Notes: a model not told the origin generated them from the sequence alone. A stretch of 54,404 bases of DNA from Deltaproteobacteria bacterium (GCA_005879535.1 VBKI01000080.1:1-54404), one strand, 5' to 3'. Shown: positions 1-8,492, counted from the first letter of the stretch. Numbers and translations: made by a program.

Positions 1-585
1 CGCGTCATCGAGCATCACCTCGACATGGTCTTCGACGATCGTCTTCGCGACGGTTGCAGGCGCCGCCGCATGCGGCGTCGGCGGCGGAGCCGGTGGCTTC
101 GGCGCGGGCCGAGCGCTCTTCGGCGGCGGCAGAGTGTCAGATGCCTGAGCCGGTTTCTTCGGCGGCGGCGGCGGCGGAGCCGGTGGGGCCAGTACGGCCG
201 CTTCCGGCGCGGCCGGCTGCTTCAGCAGCGGCGGCGGCTGCCCTCCCATCCAGGCCACGAGCTCGCGACCGGGATCGTCCATGCGCGCGAGCCACAGCGT
301 CATCCCCGAGTCGCGTACCGGGCCTTCTCCAGCCGCGTGGACTTTCTCCACGATTGCGTTGGCGCGGAAGCAATGCTTGCCGTCGGAGAGAGTGGCGATG
401 AGGCGGATGGGCGTTTCGATCGGACGCGGATTGGCCGTCCGAAGGAAGAAGCGGCGCGTGCTCAACTCGGGATGACGTGTGCGAACGTCGTCGAGAATCG
501 CGCAGGGAAGCTTCACCTGGAGCGCGACGCCCGACTTCTTCGAACCCCCCGGATTCGAAGGGTCAGGGGGTTTGTTCCCGCTCAC
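1..585 (-). CDS. PilZ-like domain protein with proline-rich linker, 3' end cut by the window
   Basis: An uninterrupted frame of 195 codons runs from GTG at 585 to base 1 and leaves the window, so the C-terminus is missing. Residues about 10-110 resemble the divergent PilZ-like domain of myxobacteria: LSTRRFFLRT, then IRLIATLSDG, then MTLWLARMD and LVAWMGG. Residues about 112-180 are almost pure Pro/Ala/Lys with runs of up to six prolines, a disordered linker. The last visible residues (TIVEDHVEVMLDDA) begin a new folded part. In myxobacteria such PilZ-like modules can precede an Hsp70-type ATPase; that is memory-based inference and not visible here. Nothing shows c-di-GMP binding; the RxxxR motif is not clear. 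The GTG start lacks a good Shine-Dalgarno. YchF lies upstream on the same strand, 114 bases away. Confidence 0.72.
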   Translation of the reverse strand, partial: MSGNKPPDPSNPGGSKKSGVALQVKLPCAILDDVRTRHPELSTRRFFLRTANPRPIETPIRLIATLSDGKHCFRANAIVEKVHAAGEGPVRDSGMTLWLARMDDPGRELVAWMGGQPPPLLKQPAAPEAAVLAPPAPPPPPPKKPAQASDTLPPPKSARPAPKPPAPPPTPHAAAPATVAKTIVEDHVEVMLDDA

Positions 586-699
586 ATCGCCATTGTCCGG
601 TGTCGTGCAAACGCTGCCAAGAAACCGGCGGATCCTGCGCACCCACCCCGGCGCCGGACCGCCCACTCCCTGCGCTTGCTGGTCGACCCGCGGCGGGCC

Positions 700-1725
700 T
701 TACCGCTTCGCACCGCCGGCGCGGACGTGCAGGATGTCGCCATCCTGCACCACGTAGTCTTTCCCCTCGAGGCGCAGCTTCCCCGTCTCGCGGGCCCGAT
801 GCTCGCTGCCGGCGGCGATGAAGTCCTCGTAGTGAACCACTTCGGCCCGCACGAAGTTCTTCTCCAGGTCGGAATGGATCTTTCCCGCCGCCCGCACCGC
901 GCGATCGCCCTTGCGCACGGTCCAGGCGCGCACTTCGTCCTCCCCGACGGTGAAGAAGGAGATCTGGTGCAGCAGCGCATAGACGGCGCGGAGGAACCGC
1001 GCGCGCGCGGTCTCGGTCAGGCCCAGCGAGCCGAGGTAATCGGGCTGCTCGTCGGCGGGCAGCTCGGCGATCTCCGCCTCCACCTCGGCGGAGAGCGCAA
1101 TCGCTTCTGCGCCCAGCGCCGCGGCCGCTTCCCGAAGGGCGCCCGGCACCTCCGCCGCCGCTTCCGATTCCGGCACGTTGACGACCACGAGAAGCGGCCT
1201 GCGGGAGAGAAATCCGAAATGGGCGAGCGCTTGTTCCTCCGCGTCGCTCATCGTCAGGGTCCGCAGCGAGGCGCCCCCTTCCAGGTGCCGGGCCACCCGC
1301 TGCAGCTCCTGCGTCTCGCCTCCGGAGTTTCTCTCCTGCCGCAGGCGCTGGAGGCGCTTCTCCGCCACCTGCAGGTCGGAGAGGATCAGCTCGGAGTCGT
1401 AGTCGCGCAGATCGCGGAGCGCATCGGCATCCGCCTCGAAAGCCCTGATCACGAGGCAGAGCGCGTCGACCTCGCGCAGCGCCTGCAGGGCTTCCGCCTC
1501 GAGCGACACTCCCTTGCTCCGCGGTCCGGGCAGGTCGGCGAGCAGCACCTCGGCGGGCGTCGTCTTGCGTGGCTTGAACATCGCGCTGAGCCGGTCGAGA
1601 CGCCCATCCGGGACCTTGATGGCGCCGAGGTGCAGCTTGGCTTCCGGTCCTCGTTTGAGGCCGGTGAGCGCATTGAAGAGGGTAGTCTTGCCCGACCTCG
1701 AAAATCCCGCGAGACCAGCGCGCAT
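700..1725 (-). CDS. ychF: YchF/Obg-like GTP-binding protein with TGS domain
   Basis: P-loop NTPase of the Obg/YchF group, a ribosome-associated cytosolic ATPase/GTPase family. Visible: the P-loop GFSRSGKT at residues 7-14, a G3-like ADLPGP near residue 65, a coiled helical middle (about 100-160), VVNVPE in place of the NKxD motif near residue 185, and a C-terminal TGS domain from about residue 255 (ISFFTVGEDEVRAWTVRKG to YVVQDGDILHVRAGG). The length of 341 aa is slightly short of the usual 363. The P-loop departs from the classical GLPNVGKS, so this is a divergent YchF. I chose ATG 1725 over 1740 because family members begin M-[KR]-[AV]-G. Its start faces that of the TerC gene, 122 bases away. 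Confidence 0.9.
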   Translation of the reverse strand: MRAGLAGFSRSGKTTLFNALTGLKRGPEAKLHLGAIKVPDGRLDRLSAMFKPRKTTPAEVLLADLPGPRSKGVSLEAEALQALREVDALCLVIRAFEADADALRDLRDYDSELILSDLQVAEKRLQRLRQERNSGGETQELQRVARHLEGGASLRTLTMSDAEEQALAHFGFLSRRPLLVVVNVPESEAAAEVPGALREAAAALGAEAIALSAEVEAEIAELPADEQPDYLGSLGLTETARARFLRAVYALLHQISFFTVGEDEVRAWTVRKGDRAVRAAGKIHSDLEKNFVRAEVVHYEDFIAAGSEHRARETGKLRLEGKDYVVQDGDILHVRAGGAKR

Positions 1726-1847
1726 GGCGGCCCCCGCCACAACGACGGAACCAAGCTGCCGAACAAGCCTATCACGACGGCATCCTGCGATGGCCAGCCG
1801 ACGCCGAAGCGCCGGCGGACGCGTCGGGCGCGAACTAGAACCTGGAC

Positions 1848-2825
1848 ATGGAACTGTTCGGCATGGAAACCGTGGGCAGCCCGGCCCTGTGGCTCGGGTT
1901 CATCGCGCTCGTGCTCGGGATGCTCGCCCTCGATCTCGGCATCTTCCACCGCAAGGCACATGCGGTCTCGCTCAAGGAGGCCGGCGTCTGGAGCGTCGTC
2001 TGGGTGGGCCTCGCGGCGTTGTTCGCGGCCGCCGTCTACGCCTGGTTCGGGCCGGAGCGAGCACTGGAGTTCACGACCGGCTACCTCATCGAGAAGGCGC
2101 TGGCGATCGACAACATCTTCGTGTTCGTCGTCATCTTCGCGACCTTCGGCGTCGCCGCCGCCTACCAGCACCGCGTGCTCTTCTGGGGCATCGTCGGCGC
2201 GCTGATCATGCGCGCGGCCTTCATTCTCGCCGGCGGCACATTCCTGCAGCGGTTCCACTGGGCCATGTACCTGTTCGGTGGGCTGCTGATCGCCACCGGC
2301 GTGAAGCTCTTCATCGACAGGAACAAGGAGCCTCACCCCGAGCAAAACCCGGTGGTGCGGACATTCCGGAAGATCCTTCCGGTCAGCAGCGAAAACCATG
2401 GGCCGCGCTTCACCATCATCAAGGATGGGCGGCGCTTTGCCACCCCGCTGTTCATCGCGTTGATCACCGTCGAGGTCACGGACGTCGTCTTCGCCGTGGA
2501 TTCCATCCCGGCGATCTTCGCGGTCACCACCGATCCCTTCATCGTCTTCACCTCGAACATCTTCGCCATCCTCGGGATGCGCTCGCTCTACTTCCTCCTC
2601 GCCGGGGTGGTGACCAGGTTCCGGTACCTGACCGTCGGGCTGTCCGTGGTGCTGGTCTTCGTCGGCGCGAAGATGGTCCTCGCCGACGTCTACGAGGTCC
2701 CCGTCGTCGCCTCGCTGGCGGTCATCGCCGCCATCCTTGCCGCGGCGGTGATCGCCTCGTTGCTCCGTTCGCGTGCCGTCCTCAATCGCGAGCGCAGAAC
2801 TGCTCGACGGTCTGCAACAGCGTGA
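1848..2825 (+). CDS. TerC/Alx-family integral membrane protein
   Basis: Polytopic inner-membrane protein of the TerC family, whose characterised members export Mn2+ or support metal loading of secreted proteins. It has about eight hydrophobic segments, starting at residue 13 (ALWLGFIALVLGMLALDLGIF). The family's acidic membrane motifs are present: DLGIFHRKAH, then KALAIDNIFVF, then EVTDVVFAVDSIPAIFA around residues 205-225, which carry the intramembrane Asp/Glu ligands. A cytosolic loop with a basic KxxxDRNKEP patch lies in the middle. Length 325 aa fits the family. The 3' end overlaps the convergent response-regulator gene by 44 bases. No yybP-ykoY-like riboswitch was recognised in the 122-base upstream gap. 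Confidence 0.92.
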   Translation: MELFGMETVGSPALWLGFIALVLGMLALDLGIFHRKAHAVSLKEAGVWSVVWVGLAALFAAAVYAWFGPERALEFTTGYLIEKALAIDNIFVFVVIFATFGVAAAYQHRVLFWGIVGALIMRAAFILAGGTFLQRFHWAMYLFGGLLIATGVKLFIDRNKEPHPEQNPVVRTFRKILPVSSENHGPRFTIIKDGRRFATPLFIALITVEVTDVVFAVDSIPAIFAVTTDPFIVFTSNIFAILGMRSLYFLLAGVVTRFRYLTVGLSVVLVFVGAKMVLADVYEVPVVASLAVIAAILAAAVIASLLRSRAVLNRERRTARRSATA

Positions 2826-3168
2826 CCAGGTCGACCGGCTTCCTCAGGAATCCCGCCGCCTCCATCTGCTCGGCAAGGCCGGTCGCGTCTGCGTGAGCGC
2901 TCAGGACTACCACCGGGATCTCACGAAGCGCTTCGTCGAGCCGCTGCAAGTTGCGGAATTCCTTGCCGTCCATCACCGGCATCATCATGTCGAGCAGGAT
3001 CACGCAGGGCCGAGGCGCGGCGCCGCGTAGCTCGTCGAGCGCATCCACGCCGTTCGACGCCTCGAGCGCGCGGTAGTTGCGGTCGGTCAGCACCTCGACG
3101 ATGGCGTCCCGGGTGTCTGCGTCGTCCTCGACGATGAGAACGGTCCTGGCGCACGCCGACGCGCTCAC
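2782..3168 (-). CDS. Single-domain (CheY-like) response regulator
   Basis: A stand-alone receiver domain of 128 aa. The acidic pocket is VEDD (residues 13-16), the phospho-acceptor is D60 in ILLDMMMPVMDG, and the conserved lysine is K110 in FLRKPVD. There is no output domain, so it would signal by protein contact or pass phosphate on. Its ATG overlaps the stop of the upstream hybrid-type kinase gene by 4 bases (ATGA), which indicates translational coupling and a cognate pair. The gene end overlaps the convergent terC gene. Confidence 0.93.
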   Translation of the reverse strand: MSASACARTVLIVEDDADTRDAIVEVLTDRNYRALEASNGVDALDELRGAAPRPCVILLDMMMPVMDGKEFRNLQRLDEALREIPVVVLSAHADATGLAEQMEAAGFLRKPVDLVTLLQTVEQFCARD

Positions 3169-5078
3169 ATCCGCGCCTGCGGGACGCGGTGCAGGCCCGC
3201 CACCGATGGAACGGTGAAACGGGGGAGCTCGACGACGAAAGTGGCGCCCTCGCCCGCGGCGCTGTCGACGGAAATCGTTCCCTGGTGCGCTTCGACGATG
3301 TGCCGGGTGATGTAGAGCCCCAGACCCATTCCGCCATAGTGACGAGTGGGCGCGGCGCGCTGGAAGCGGCCGAAGATGCGATTGACGTCCTGCGCGCCGA
3401 TTCCGATTCCCCGATCGGCGATGGCGAGCCGCACGACGTCCTCCTTGACCTCCAGTTTCACGGTCACCGGTTTGCCCGCTCCGTACTTCAGGGCGTTGGA
3501 CAAGAGGTTGACGAGGATCTGCTCGATCCGCAGACGGTCCCAGGTTCCTTCCGCCTTCTCGGGCAGCTCCAACTCCAGCAGCACGCGCGCGTTCGCCGCC
3601 GGGTCCCGGAAGTCGTCGGCGACCTGGCGCACGAGCGTGGACAGATCGAACTCCTCCGGCGACAACTCCAGTCGCCCTTGCGCGATCCGCGATACGTCGA
3701 GGAGGCGATCGATCAAGCGCGCGAGACGCTCGGTCTGGCGAACGGCCCCTTCCAGGCGCTCGGTTTTCTTGTCTGCGTCCCGCACCATGCCGCGCTCCAG
3801 CCCCTGCAGCTTGAGCTGCAGGGCGGTGAGCGGAGTGCGCAGCTCGTGCGCGGCGACGGAGATGAATTCGTCGCGCTCGCGCAGCGCAGTCTGCGCCTGT
3901 TGCGTCCTGCCCCGTTCCTCGAAAGCTTCCAGCTCCGCGTCGCGGAGCTGCTCCTCCACGTGGCTGCGAGCCACGGCCGAGGCGACCACGTTGGCAACTG
4001 CCTCCAGGAAGATGACGTCGTTCCCCGTCAGTTGCGGCGAGGCGCGCACCGTCAGCAGGCCGTACGGCTCGGACCCTCGGTCGGGTCCATGGACGGCGAC
4101 GGTCGCCGATCCGTCGGAGGGCACTTGCCCGCCGCGAAGGAGCCGGACGTCTTCGACCTGGAGGGACTCGCGGATTGTCCGCAGCGCCGCTTCCACCACT
4201 TCGTCGAGCTCTCGCGTTTGCAGCGCATGAAGCCCGAGGTTCGAAATCGCCGTCTGCTGCCGTGCGCGCTCCTCCAGCTGCTGAGCCGCGCGCTTGCGCT
4301 CGGTCACGTCGCGCGTCACCTTGGTGAAGCCGACCAGCTCGCCCTGCGGAGTTCGCACGGCCGTGAGCACCACGCTGGCCCAGAAGCGACTGCCGTCCTT
4401 GCGCAGGCGAAAACCCTCTTCCTCGAAGCGGCCGGTGGTCGCTGCGATCTCGAGCTCGCGTTGCGGCCTGCCCGACTCGACGTCGTCACGGGGATAAAAG
4501 ATGGAGAAGTGGCGTCCGATGATTTCCCCGGCCGAATAACCCTTCAGACGCTCGGCGCCGCTGTTCCAGCTCACAACGTGGCCGCCGCGGTCGAGGAGAA
4601 AGATCGCGTAGTCCTTCACGCTGTGGATCATCAGGCGGAGCCGCTCTTCGCTCTGCTTGAGCTGCTCCTCCACGCGGCGGCGGTCCGTGAGATCGCGGGT
4701 GACCTTGACATAGCCACGGACCTCGCCGTGGGCCCCGAAGATGGCGGACAGCACGACGTCGGCCCAGAAGTGCGACCCGTCCTTGCGCACGCGCCAACCC
4801 TCGTCCTCGACGCGGCCCTCGGTCGCGGCAATCCGCAGCAGCCGTTGCGGGCGGCCGGCGAGCCGATCCTCCTCGGTGTAGAAGCGATGGAAGCTTTGTC
4901 CGATGATCTCGCCGGGCGCATATCCCTTCAGCTGCCGCGCGCCGGTGTTCCAGGTCAGGACGCGACCGGACGGATCGAGCAGGAAAATGGCGTAGTCGCG
5001 AATGCTATCGGTGACTGCCCGCAACTCTGCCGAGCCTTCGAGCGACTGCAGTTCTAAAGGCACGCCGGCATTCTCCAC
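3165..5078 (-). CDS. PAS-PAS-GAF sensor histidine kinase (soluble)
   Basis: Cytosolic sensor kinase of 637 aa with no membrane segment. The order is PAS about 15-135, PAS about 145-265 (the two share DYAIFLLD, GEIIG and RKDGS-FWA, so they are recent duplicates), a degenerate GAF about 275-390, then HisKA with the phospho-accepting H411 in AAHELRTPLTAL, and HATPase with QILVNLLSNALKYG, DRGIGIG, FGRFQRA and GGMGLGLYITRH. PAC-like VTRDLTDR and VTRDVTERKR follow each PAS domain. The ligand is unknown; no heme or flavin residues are identifiable by eye. It is co-transcribed with the downstream receiver (4-base overlap). A perfect palindrome sits just upstream of the start. Confidence 0.95.
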   Translation of the reverse strand: MENAGVPLELQSLEGSAELRAVTDSIRDYAIFLLDPSGRVLTWNTGARQLKGYAPGEIIGQSFHRFYTEEDRLAGRPQRLLRIAATEGRVEDEGWRVRKDGSHFWADVVLSAIFGAHGEVRGYVKVTRDLTDRRRVEEQLKQSEERLRLMIHSVKDYAIFLLDRGGHVVSWNSGAERLKGYSAGEIIGRHFSIFYPRDDVESGRPQRELEIAATTGRFEEEGFRLRKDGSRFWASVVLTAVRTPQGELVGFTKVTRDVTERKRAAQQLEERARQQTAISNLGLHALQTRELDEVVEAALRTIRESLQVEDVRLLRGGQVPSDGSATVAVHGPDRGSEPYGLLTVRASPQLTGNDVIFLEAVANVVASAVARSHVEEQLRDAELEAFEERGRTQQAQTALRERDEFISVAAHELRTPLTALQLKLQGLERGMVRDADKKTERLEGAVRQTERLARLIDRLLDVSRIAQGRLELSPEEFDLSTLVRQVADDFRDPAANARVLLELELPEKAEGTWDRLRIEQILVNLLSNALKYGAGKPVTVKLEVKEDVVRLAIADRGIGIGAQDVNRIFGRFQRAAPTRHYGGMGLGLYITRHIVEAHQGTISVDSAAGEGATFVVELPRFTVPSVAGLHRVPQARM

Positions 5079-5086
5079 GGAGCGTC

Positions 5087-5099
5087 AGAGGTAACCTCT
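5087..5099. promoter_or_regulatory. Perfect palindrome upstream of the PAS-kinase gene
   Basis: AGAGGT-A-ACCTCT is a perfect 6+6 palindrome 8 bases upstream of the kinase ATG at 5078, in a locally AT-richer stretch (5100-5145). A TTGACT at 5120-5115 (minus strand) could be a -35 box, which would put the palindrome in the -10/start region, a typical repressor position. No partner is known; the paired receiver has no DNA-binding domain. Confidence 0.35.
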
Positions 5100-5148
5100 C
5101 TACGGTAAGAATGCAGTCAAATTCCATACATTGCAGGCAGACTTTCGC

Positions 5149-5856
5149 TCAGTCGATCGGAGGTCGCTGGTGAAAGGCGGCCACGAACGGCGACGCAGGC
5201 GCTCTGCGAAGCTCTTCCGGCGTGCCCTGCTGCACGATGCGGCCCCCCTCCACCACGGCAACGCGGTCGGCGAGCATCGCGTCCTGTGGATCGTGCGAGA
5301 CGATCAGCGCCGGCAGGCGCCACTGCTGCAGCGACGTGCGGAGGTTCGCGCGCAGCTCGCGCCGGGCGGAGGGATCCAGCGAAGCGAACGGCTCGTCGAG
5401 AAGCAGTGCCCGGGGCTCGCGCGCCAGCGCCCGCGCCAGCGCCAGCCGCTGGCGCTCACCGCCGGAGAGCGCGTCGATTCGCCGATGGGCGAGATGGGAG
5501 GCTGCGAGGCGCTCGAGCCAGGCCGCGGCGTGCGCGCGCCGTTCCCGCCGGGGAAGATGTGCGAGTCCGAAGGCGACGTTTCCGATCCCGTCGAGGTGCG
5601 GAAACAGCGCGTAGTCCTGGGGAACGTATCCGATGTGTCGCTCCTCGGGGGGAACGTCGATGCGCTCCGCGTAGAGGGTCCTGCCGTCCAACGCGATCCG
5701 TCCGTTGTCGGGACGGATCGAGCCCAACAGCAGGCGCAGCATGGACGACTTTCCGGCTCCGTTGGGACCGGCGACGACCAGCGTCTCCTTGCCCACCGAC
5801 AGCTCGAACGCGAGGTCGAGCGTGCCGAGGCGCTTTGCGACCCGCGCCTCAAGCAC
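5149..5856 (-). CDS. modC: Molybdate ABC transporter ATP-binding protein ModC
   Basis: ABC ATPase that powers molybdate/tungstate import. Visible: Walker A GPNGAGKSS at residues 30-38, Q-loop VPQDYALFPH, signature LSGGERQRLALARALA, Walker B ALLLDEPFASLD, H-loop VSHDPQDA. Length is 235 aa, against about 350 for E. coli ModC; the C-terminal MOP (molybdate-sensing) domain is absent, so regulation probably rests with the separate HTH protein upstream. The gene overlaps the end of modB by 8 bases and is the last gene of the mod unit. Confidence 0.92.
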   Translation of the reverse strand: MLEARVAKRLGTLDLAFELSVGKETLVVAGPNGAGKSSMLRLLLGSIRPDNGRIALDGRTLYAERIDVPPEERHIGYVPQDYALFPHLDGIGNVAFGLAHLPRRERRAHAAAWLERLAASHLAHRRIDALSGGERQRLALARALAREPRALLLDEPFASLDPSARRELRANLRTSLQQWRLPALIVSHDPQDAMLADRVAVVEGGRIVQQGTPEELRRAPASPFVAAFHQRPPID

Positions 5857-6637
5857 CGAGGGCCTCGCGTGCCATGCGCCGGAGCACGAGGAGCACGGCG
5901 AATGCGACCACGACCATGATCAGCGCCAGCGCCTGCGCCGCGCGCAGATCGGTCTCCATCGCCGTGTAGACCGCCAGCGGCAGGGTCTGCGTGCGTCCCG
6001 TCAGATTGCCGGCGAAGAGAAGGGTCGCCCCGAACTCGCCCAGCGAGCGGGCCCAGCTCATGGCGGCACCCGCGATCAGCGTCGGCGCGGAAAGCGGAAG
6101 CGCGACGCGGACGAAGGTGCGGAAAGGAGTCGCGCCCAGGGTGCGGGCCACGATGAGCAGGTTTTCGTCGACGCGGCGAAAGGCGGCGATCGCCGCCTGG
6201 ATGAAAAAGGGAGCCGAGACGAACGCCTCCGCGAGCACCACCGCCGGAGTGGTGAAGGCGAGGCCGTAACCTTCGCGCGCGAGGAAGGCTCCGACCAGCC
6301 CGCGGCGCCCGAACGCGAGCAGGAGCCCGACGCCCGCCACGGCAGGCGGGATCACCGCCGGCAATTGCGTCACTGTCTCGATCGCCCTCGCGAGCGGACC
6401 CCGATGCCGCGCCACCCACCACGCCACCAGGGATCCGAGAACCACCACCAGCATCAGGCTGCTGCTGCTCGTCGTCAGCGAAAGGCGCAGCGCCGGAGCG
6501 AGGAGAGGATGGCGGATGCCGGCGAGGAAGTCGCGCCAGCCGAGTGTCAGGGCGAGCGCCGCGACCGGCAGGAGAAGGAAGGTCACCAGCAGCGCCGTTG
6601 CGCCGATCTGGACGAGGTTCCAGGCCCGGCGGCTCAC
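5849..6637 (-). CDS. modB: Molybdate ABC transporter permease ModB
   Basis: Inner-membrane permease of 262 aa with about five or six hydrophobic helices. The ABC-permease EAA loop is visible as VARTLGATPFRTFVRVALPLS, followed by the ModB-like ARSLGEFGATLLFAGN. The start is GTG 6637, which overlaps the TGA of modA (GTGA), so translation is coupled. An open frame continues upstream, but that part is the shadow of modA. It partners with ModA and ModC. Confidence 0.93.
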   Translation of the reverse strand: MSRRAWNLVQIGATALLVTFLLLPVAALALTLGWRDFLAGIRHPLLAPALRLSLTTSSSSLMLVVVLGSLVAWWVARHRGPLARAIETVTQLPAVIPPAVAGVGLLLAFGRRGLVGAFLAREGYGLAFTTPAVVLAEAFVSAPFFIQAAIAAFRRVDENLLIVARTLGATPFRTFVRVALPLSAPTLIAGAAMSWARSLGEFGATLLFAGNLTGRTQTLPLAVYTAMETDLRAAQALALIMVVVAFAVLLVLRRMAREALGA

Positions 6638-7374
6638 TGGAACCCGAAACGAGACAGGATCGCGCGGCCGCCGGGCGAAAGGACGAGCTCCACGAAGGCG
6701 CGCGCCATGGCCGGGTCGCGCGCGCCCCGAAGCGCCGCGATCGGGTATTCCGCGAGGGCGTTCACCTGCCTGGGGATGGAGATGGCCTCGACGGTGTCGC
6801 GGGCGGCGAGCGCATCGGTGCGATAGACGATCGCGGCGTCTGCCTCGCCGAGCCTCACCTTCGCCAGGACCTGGCGCACGTTCAGCTCGCGGGACGCGAC
6901 ATGGGCGCCGACGGCTTTCGCGAAAGCAGGACCGTACAGCGCCGACGCGGCATCGAGGATTCGAAGCGCATACGACCCGATCGGGACCTCCGGCGCTCCG
7001 AGCACGATCCGTTGCGCCCGCGGAAGATCCTGCAAGCCGCCGATTCCCGCCGGATTGCCTGCGGGGACCACGATGACCGGCTCGTTGCGGGCGAAAATCC
7101 GCGGCGCGTCGATGAGACCCGCCGCCTCCAACGGGCGAAGCTGCCCTCCGTCCGCCGACGCGAAGACATCGGCTCCGGCGCCGTGCTCGATCTGGGTACG
7201 CAGCTCCTGCGAGCCCGCGAAGTTGAAGACGACCTTCGCGGCAGGCTGGGAGCTCTCGAAGCGGCGGCCCAATTCCTCGAACGCATCGCGGAGCGAGCTG
7301 GCGGCAAAGACGACCAGTTCGGCCGCGGCGATGGATGCGAAGGCCGTCATTCGGCACCGATGTCGCGTAATCAC
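6634..7374 (-). CDS. modA: Periplasmic molybdate-binding protein ModA
   Basis: Substrate-binding protein of the molybdate importer. Visible family blocks: ELVVFAASSLRDAFEELGRRFE near the mature N-terminus, FNFAGSQELRTQIEHGAGADVFASAD, VPIGSYA, and GEADAAIVYRTDA. It has a short export signal. GTG 7374 gives an arginine-rich leader (ITRHRCRM) before a short hydrophobic stretch ending AAA/E; ATG 7350 is the alternative and would fit a leaderless transcript from the promoter at 7358-7387. Neither start has a Shine-Dalgarno. The order modA-modB-modC is collinear on the minus strand. Confidence 0.93.
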   Translation of the reverse strand: MITRHRCRMTAFASIAAAELVVFAASSLRDAFEELGRRFESSQPAAKVVFNFAGSQELRTQIEHGAGADVFASADGGQLRPLEAAGLIDAPRIFARNEPVIVVPAGNPAGIGGLQDLPRAQRIVLGAPEVPIGSYALRILDAASALYGPAFAKAVGAHVASRELNVRQVLAKVRLGEADAAIVYRTDALAARDTVEAISIPRQVNALAEYPIAALRGARDPAMARAFVELVLSPGGRAILSRFGFQ

Positions 7375-7387
7375 GACATCGTGTCAA
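7358..7387 (-). promoter_or_regulatory. Candidate mod promoter with overlapping inverted repeat
   Basis: CGATGTCG (7358-7365) and CGACATCG (7374-7381) form a perfect 8-bp inverted repeat with an 8-base spacer. Reading the minus strand, TTGACA (7387-7382), an exact -35 hexamer, abuts it, and 17 bases later lies a weak -10 (GACATC, 7364-7359). An operator occluding the mod promoter is the natural reading; the candidate binder is the HTH protein encoded immediately upstream. If the promoter is real, the modA ATG at 7350 would be nearly leaderless. Confidence 0.45.
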
Positions 7388-7394
7388 GCGCACA

Positions 7395-8492
7395 TTACGG
7401 CAATTCGGTGACCAGATGTCCGGACCGGCGCGTGTCGTAGCCGCCGAGAGTCGCCAGCTCGCGGCGGAAGGCGCGCCCTTCCAGGGTCTCGACGATTCGG
7501 GCAGCCCGCGGATCGCTGCTCCACTCCTTGGGAAAGACCAGGTCGAACCGCTCTTCCGAAAGCGGAACGAAGTGCAGTCCGTGGGCGACCGCCGCGCTGC
7601 GCGCGACCACCCCGGCATCGGCGGCTCCCATCGCCACGGCCTGCGCCACCTGGAGGTGACCGCCGAGAAGGCGATCGTAGCCCTGCACGTCGGAGGGGGG
7701 AACTCCAGCCTTCCGGAGAAGGCGATCGAGGAGCCTGCGCGCTCCGGCGCCCGGCTCGCGGTTCACGATGCGGACGCCGGGCCGGGCGATGTCCGCCGGC
7801 TTGCGGATCCGACGCGGGTTTCCCGGAGCGACCGCGAAACCTTCTTCGAGGTGCGCGAAGGTCACTACGACCATCGGCCTGCCGGCGAGAGCGCGGCGCA
7901 CGAACGGGACGTTGAAGTCTCGCGCCTCCTCGTCGAAGAGGTGTGCGCCGGCGACGTGCGCCTCACCGCGTCCCAGGCTGGCGAGGGCGGCATCGCTGGA
8001 GGCGGGAATCCAGCAGACCCTCTGTCCGGTCCAGCGGTCCGCGACGTGTCCACAGAGCACGGCGAGGCCAGGATCGCATCCGGTGAGCAACACGTTGGCT
8101 TCCACCGCCTCCCGCGGGCGAAGAAGTCGGAGCCGGCCGTGGACCAGCACGGCGTCGGCGGCAGTGATGACGGCGAGGGGATCGTCGAGGCGCAGAGGGT
8201 GCGCGATCCAGCGGCCAGCGACTCTCCCTGCCAGCGCCCGCCGCGATCCCCGGGCCGGCGACGCGAGCCCGGAGCGGATCACGTCGCCCTCCTCCCGCAG
8301 CCAGAAGAGGTCCTCGACGCGGCAACCGAGGGTGCGCGCGAGGTTCAGCGCGATGGCCGTGGAAGGCTGGGCACGTCCGGCTTCGAGCGCGCTCAGAGTC
8401 TGCCGGCTGATCCCGGCCCGTGCGGCCACCTCCCCCTGCTTCAGGCCACTCCGCTGGCGCGCGCGCCGCAGGCCGCTCTCGAGCGTCGGCAT
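7395..8492 (-). CDS. XRE-type HTH regulator fused to a periplasmic-binding-protein-like sensor (probable mod regulator)
   Basis: Residues about 1-60 form an XRE helix-turn-helix (QGEVAARAGISRQTLSALEAGRAQPS). The rest, from about 130, resembles the PBP-like substrate-binding domain found in such regulators: VLLTGCDPGLAVL, HVAGAHLFDEEA, VNREPGAGARRLLD, MGAADAGVVARS. This is the architecture of one-component regulators that bind a small anion or cofactor. The location directly before modABC suggests molybdate sensing and replaces the ModE/MOP sensors missing here; that role is inference. I chose ATG 8492 because the HTH begins about 10 residues later; a frame extension to 8636 adds only low-complexity residues. 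Length 365 aa. Confidence 0.85.
   Translation of the reverse strand: MPTLESGLRRARQRSGLKQGEVAARAGISRQTLSALEAGRAQPSTAIALNLARTLGCRVEDLFWLREEGDVIRSGLASPARGSRRALAGRVAGRWIAHPLRLDDPLAVITAADAVLVHGRLRLLRPREAVEANVLLTGCDPGLAVLCGHVADRWTGQRVCWIPASSDAALASLGRGEAHVAGAHLFDEEARDFNVPFVRRALAGRPMVVVTFAHLEEGFAVAPGNPRRIRKPADIARPGVRIVNREPGAGARRLLDRLLRKAGVPPSDVQGYDRLLGGHLQVAQAVAMGAADAGVVARSAAVAHGLHFVPLSEERFDLVFPKEWSSDPRAARIVETLEGRAFRRELATLGGYDTRRSGHLVTELP

Noticed and set aside
1726-1847. A yybP-ykoY-like manganese riboswitch before terC
   Set aside because: The stretch is short and no paired conserved loops were recognisable.
25-2205. A 726-codon plus-strand frame across the first two genes
   Set aside because: Arg-rich shadow of the minus-strand PilZ-like and YchF genes and of terC in another phase.
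3189-5057. A 622-codon frame antisense to the PAS-kinase gene
   Set aside because: Mirrors the kinase gene and shows no domain.
5105-5135. A sigma-54-like GG...GC spacing before the kinase gene
   Set aside because: GG to GC spacing is 9, not 10, and the rest of the consensus is poor.
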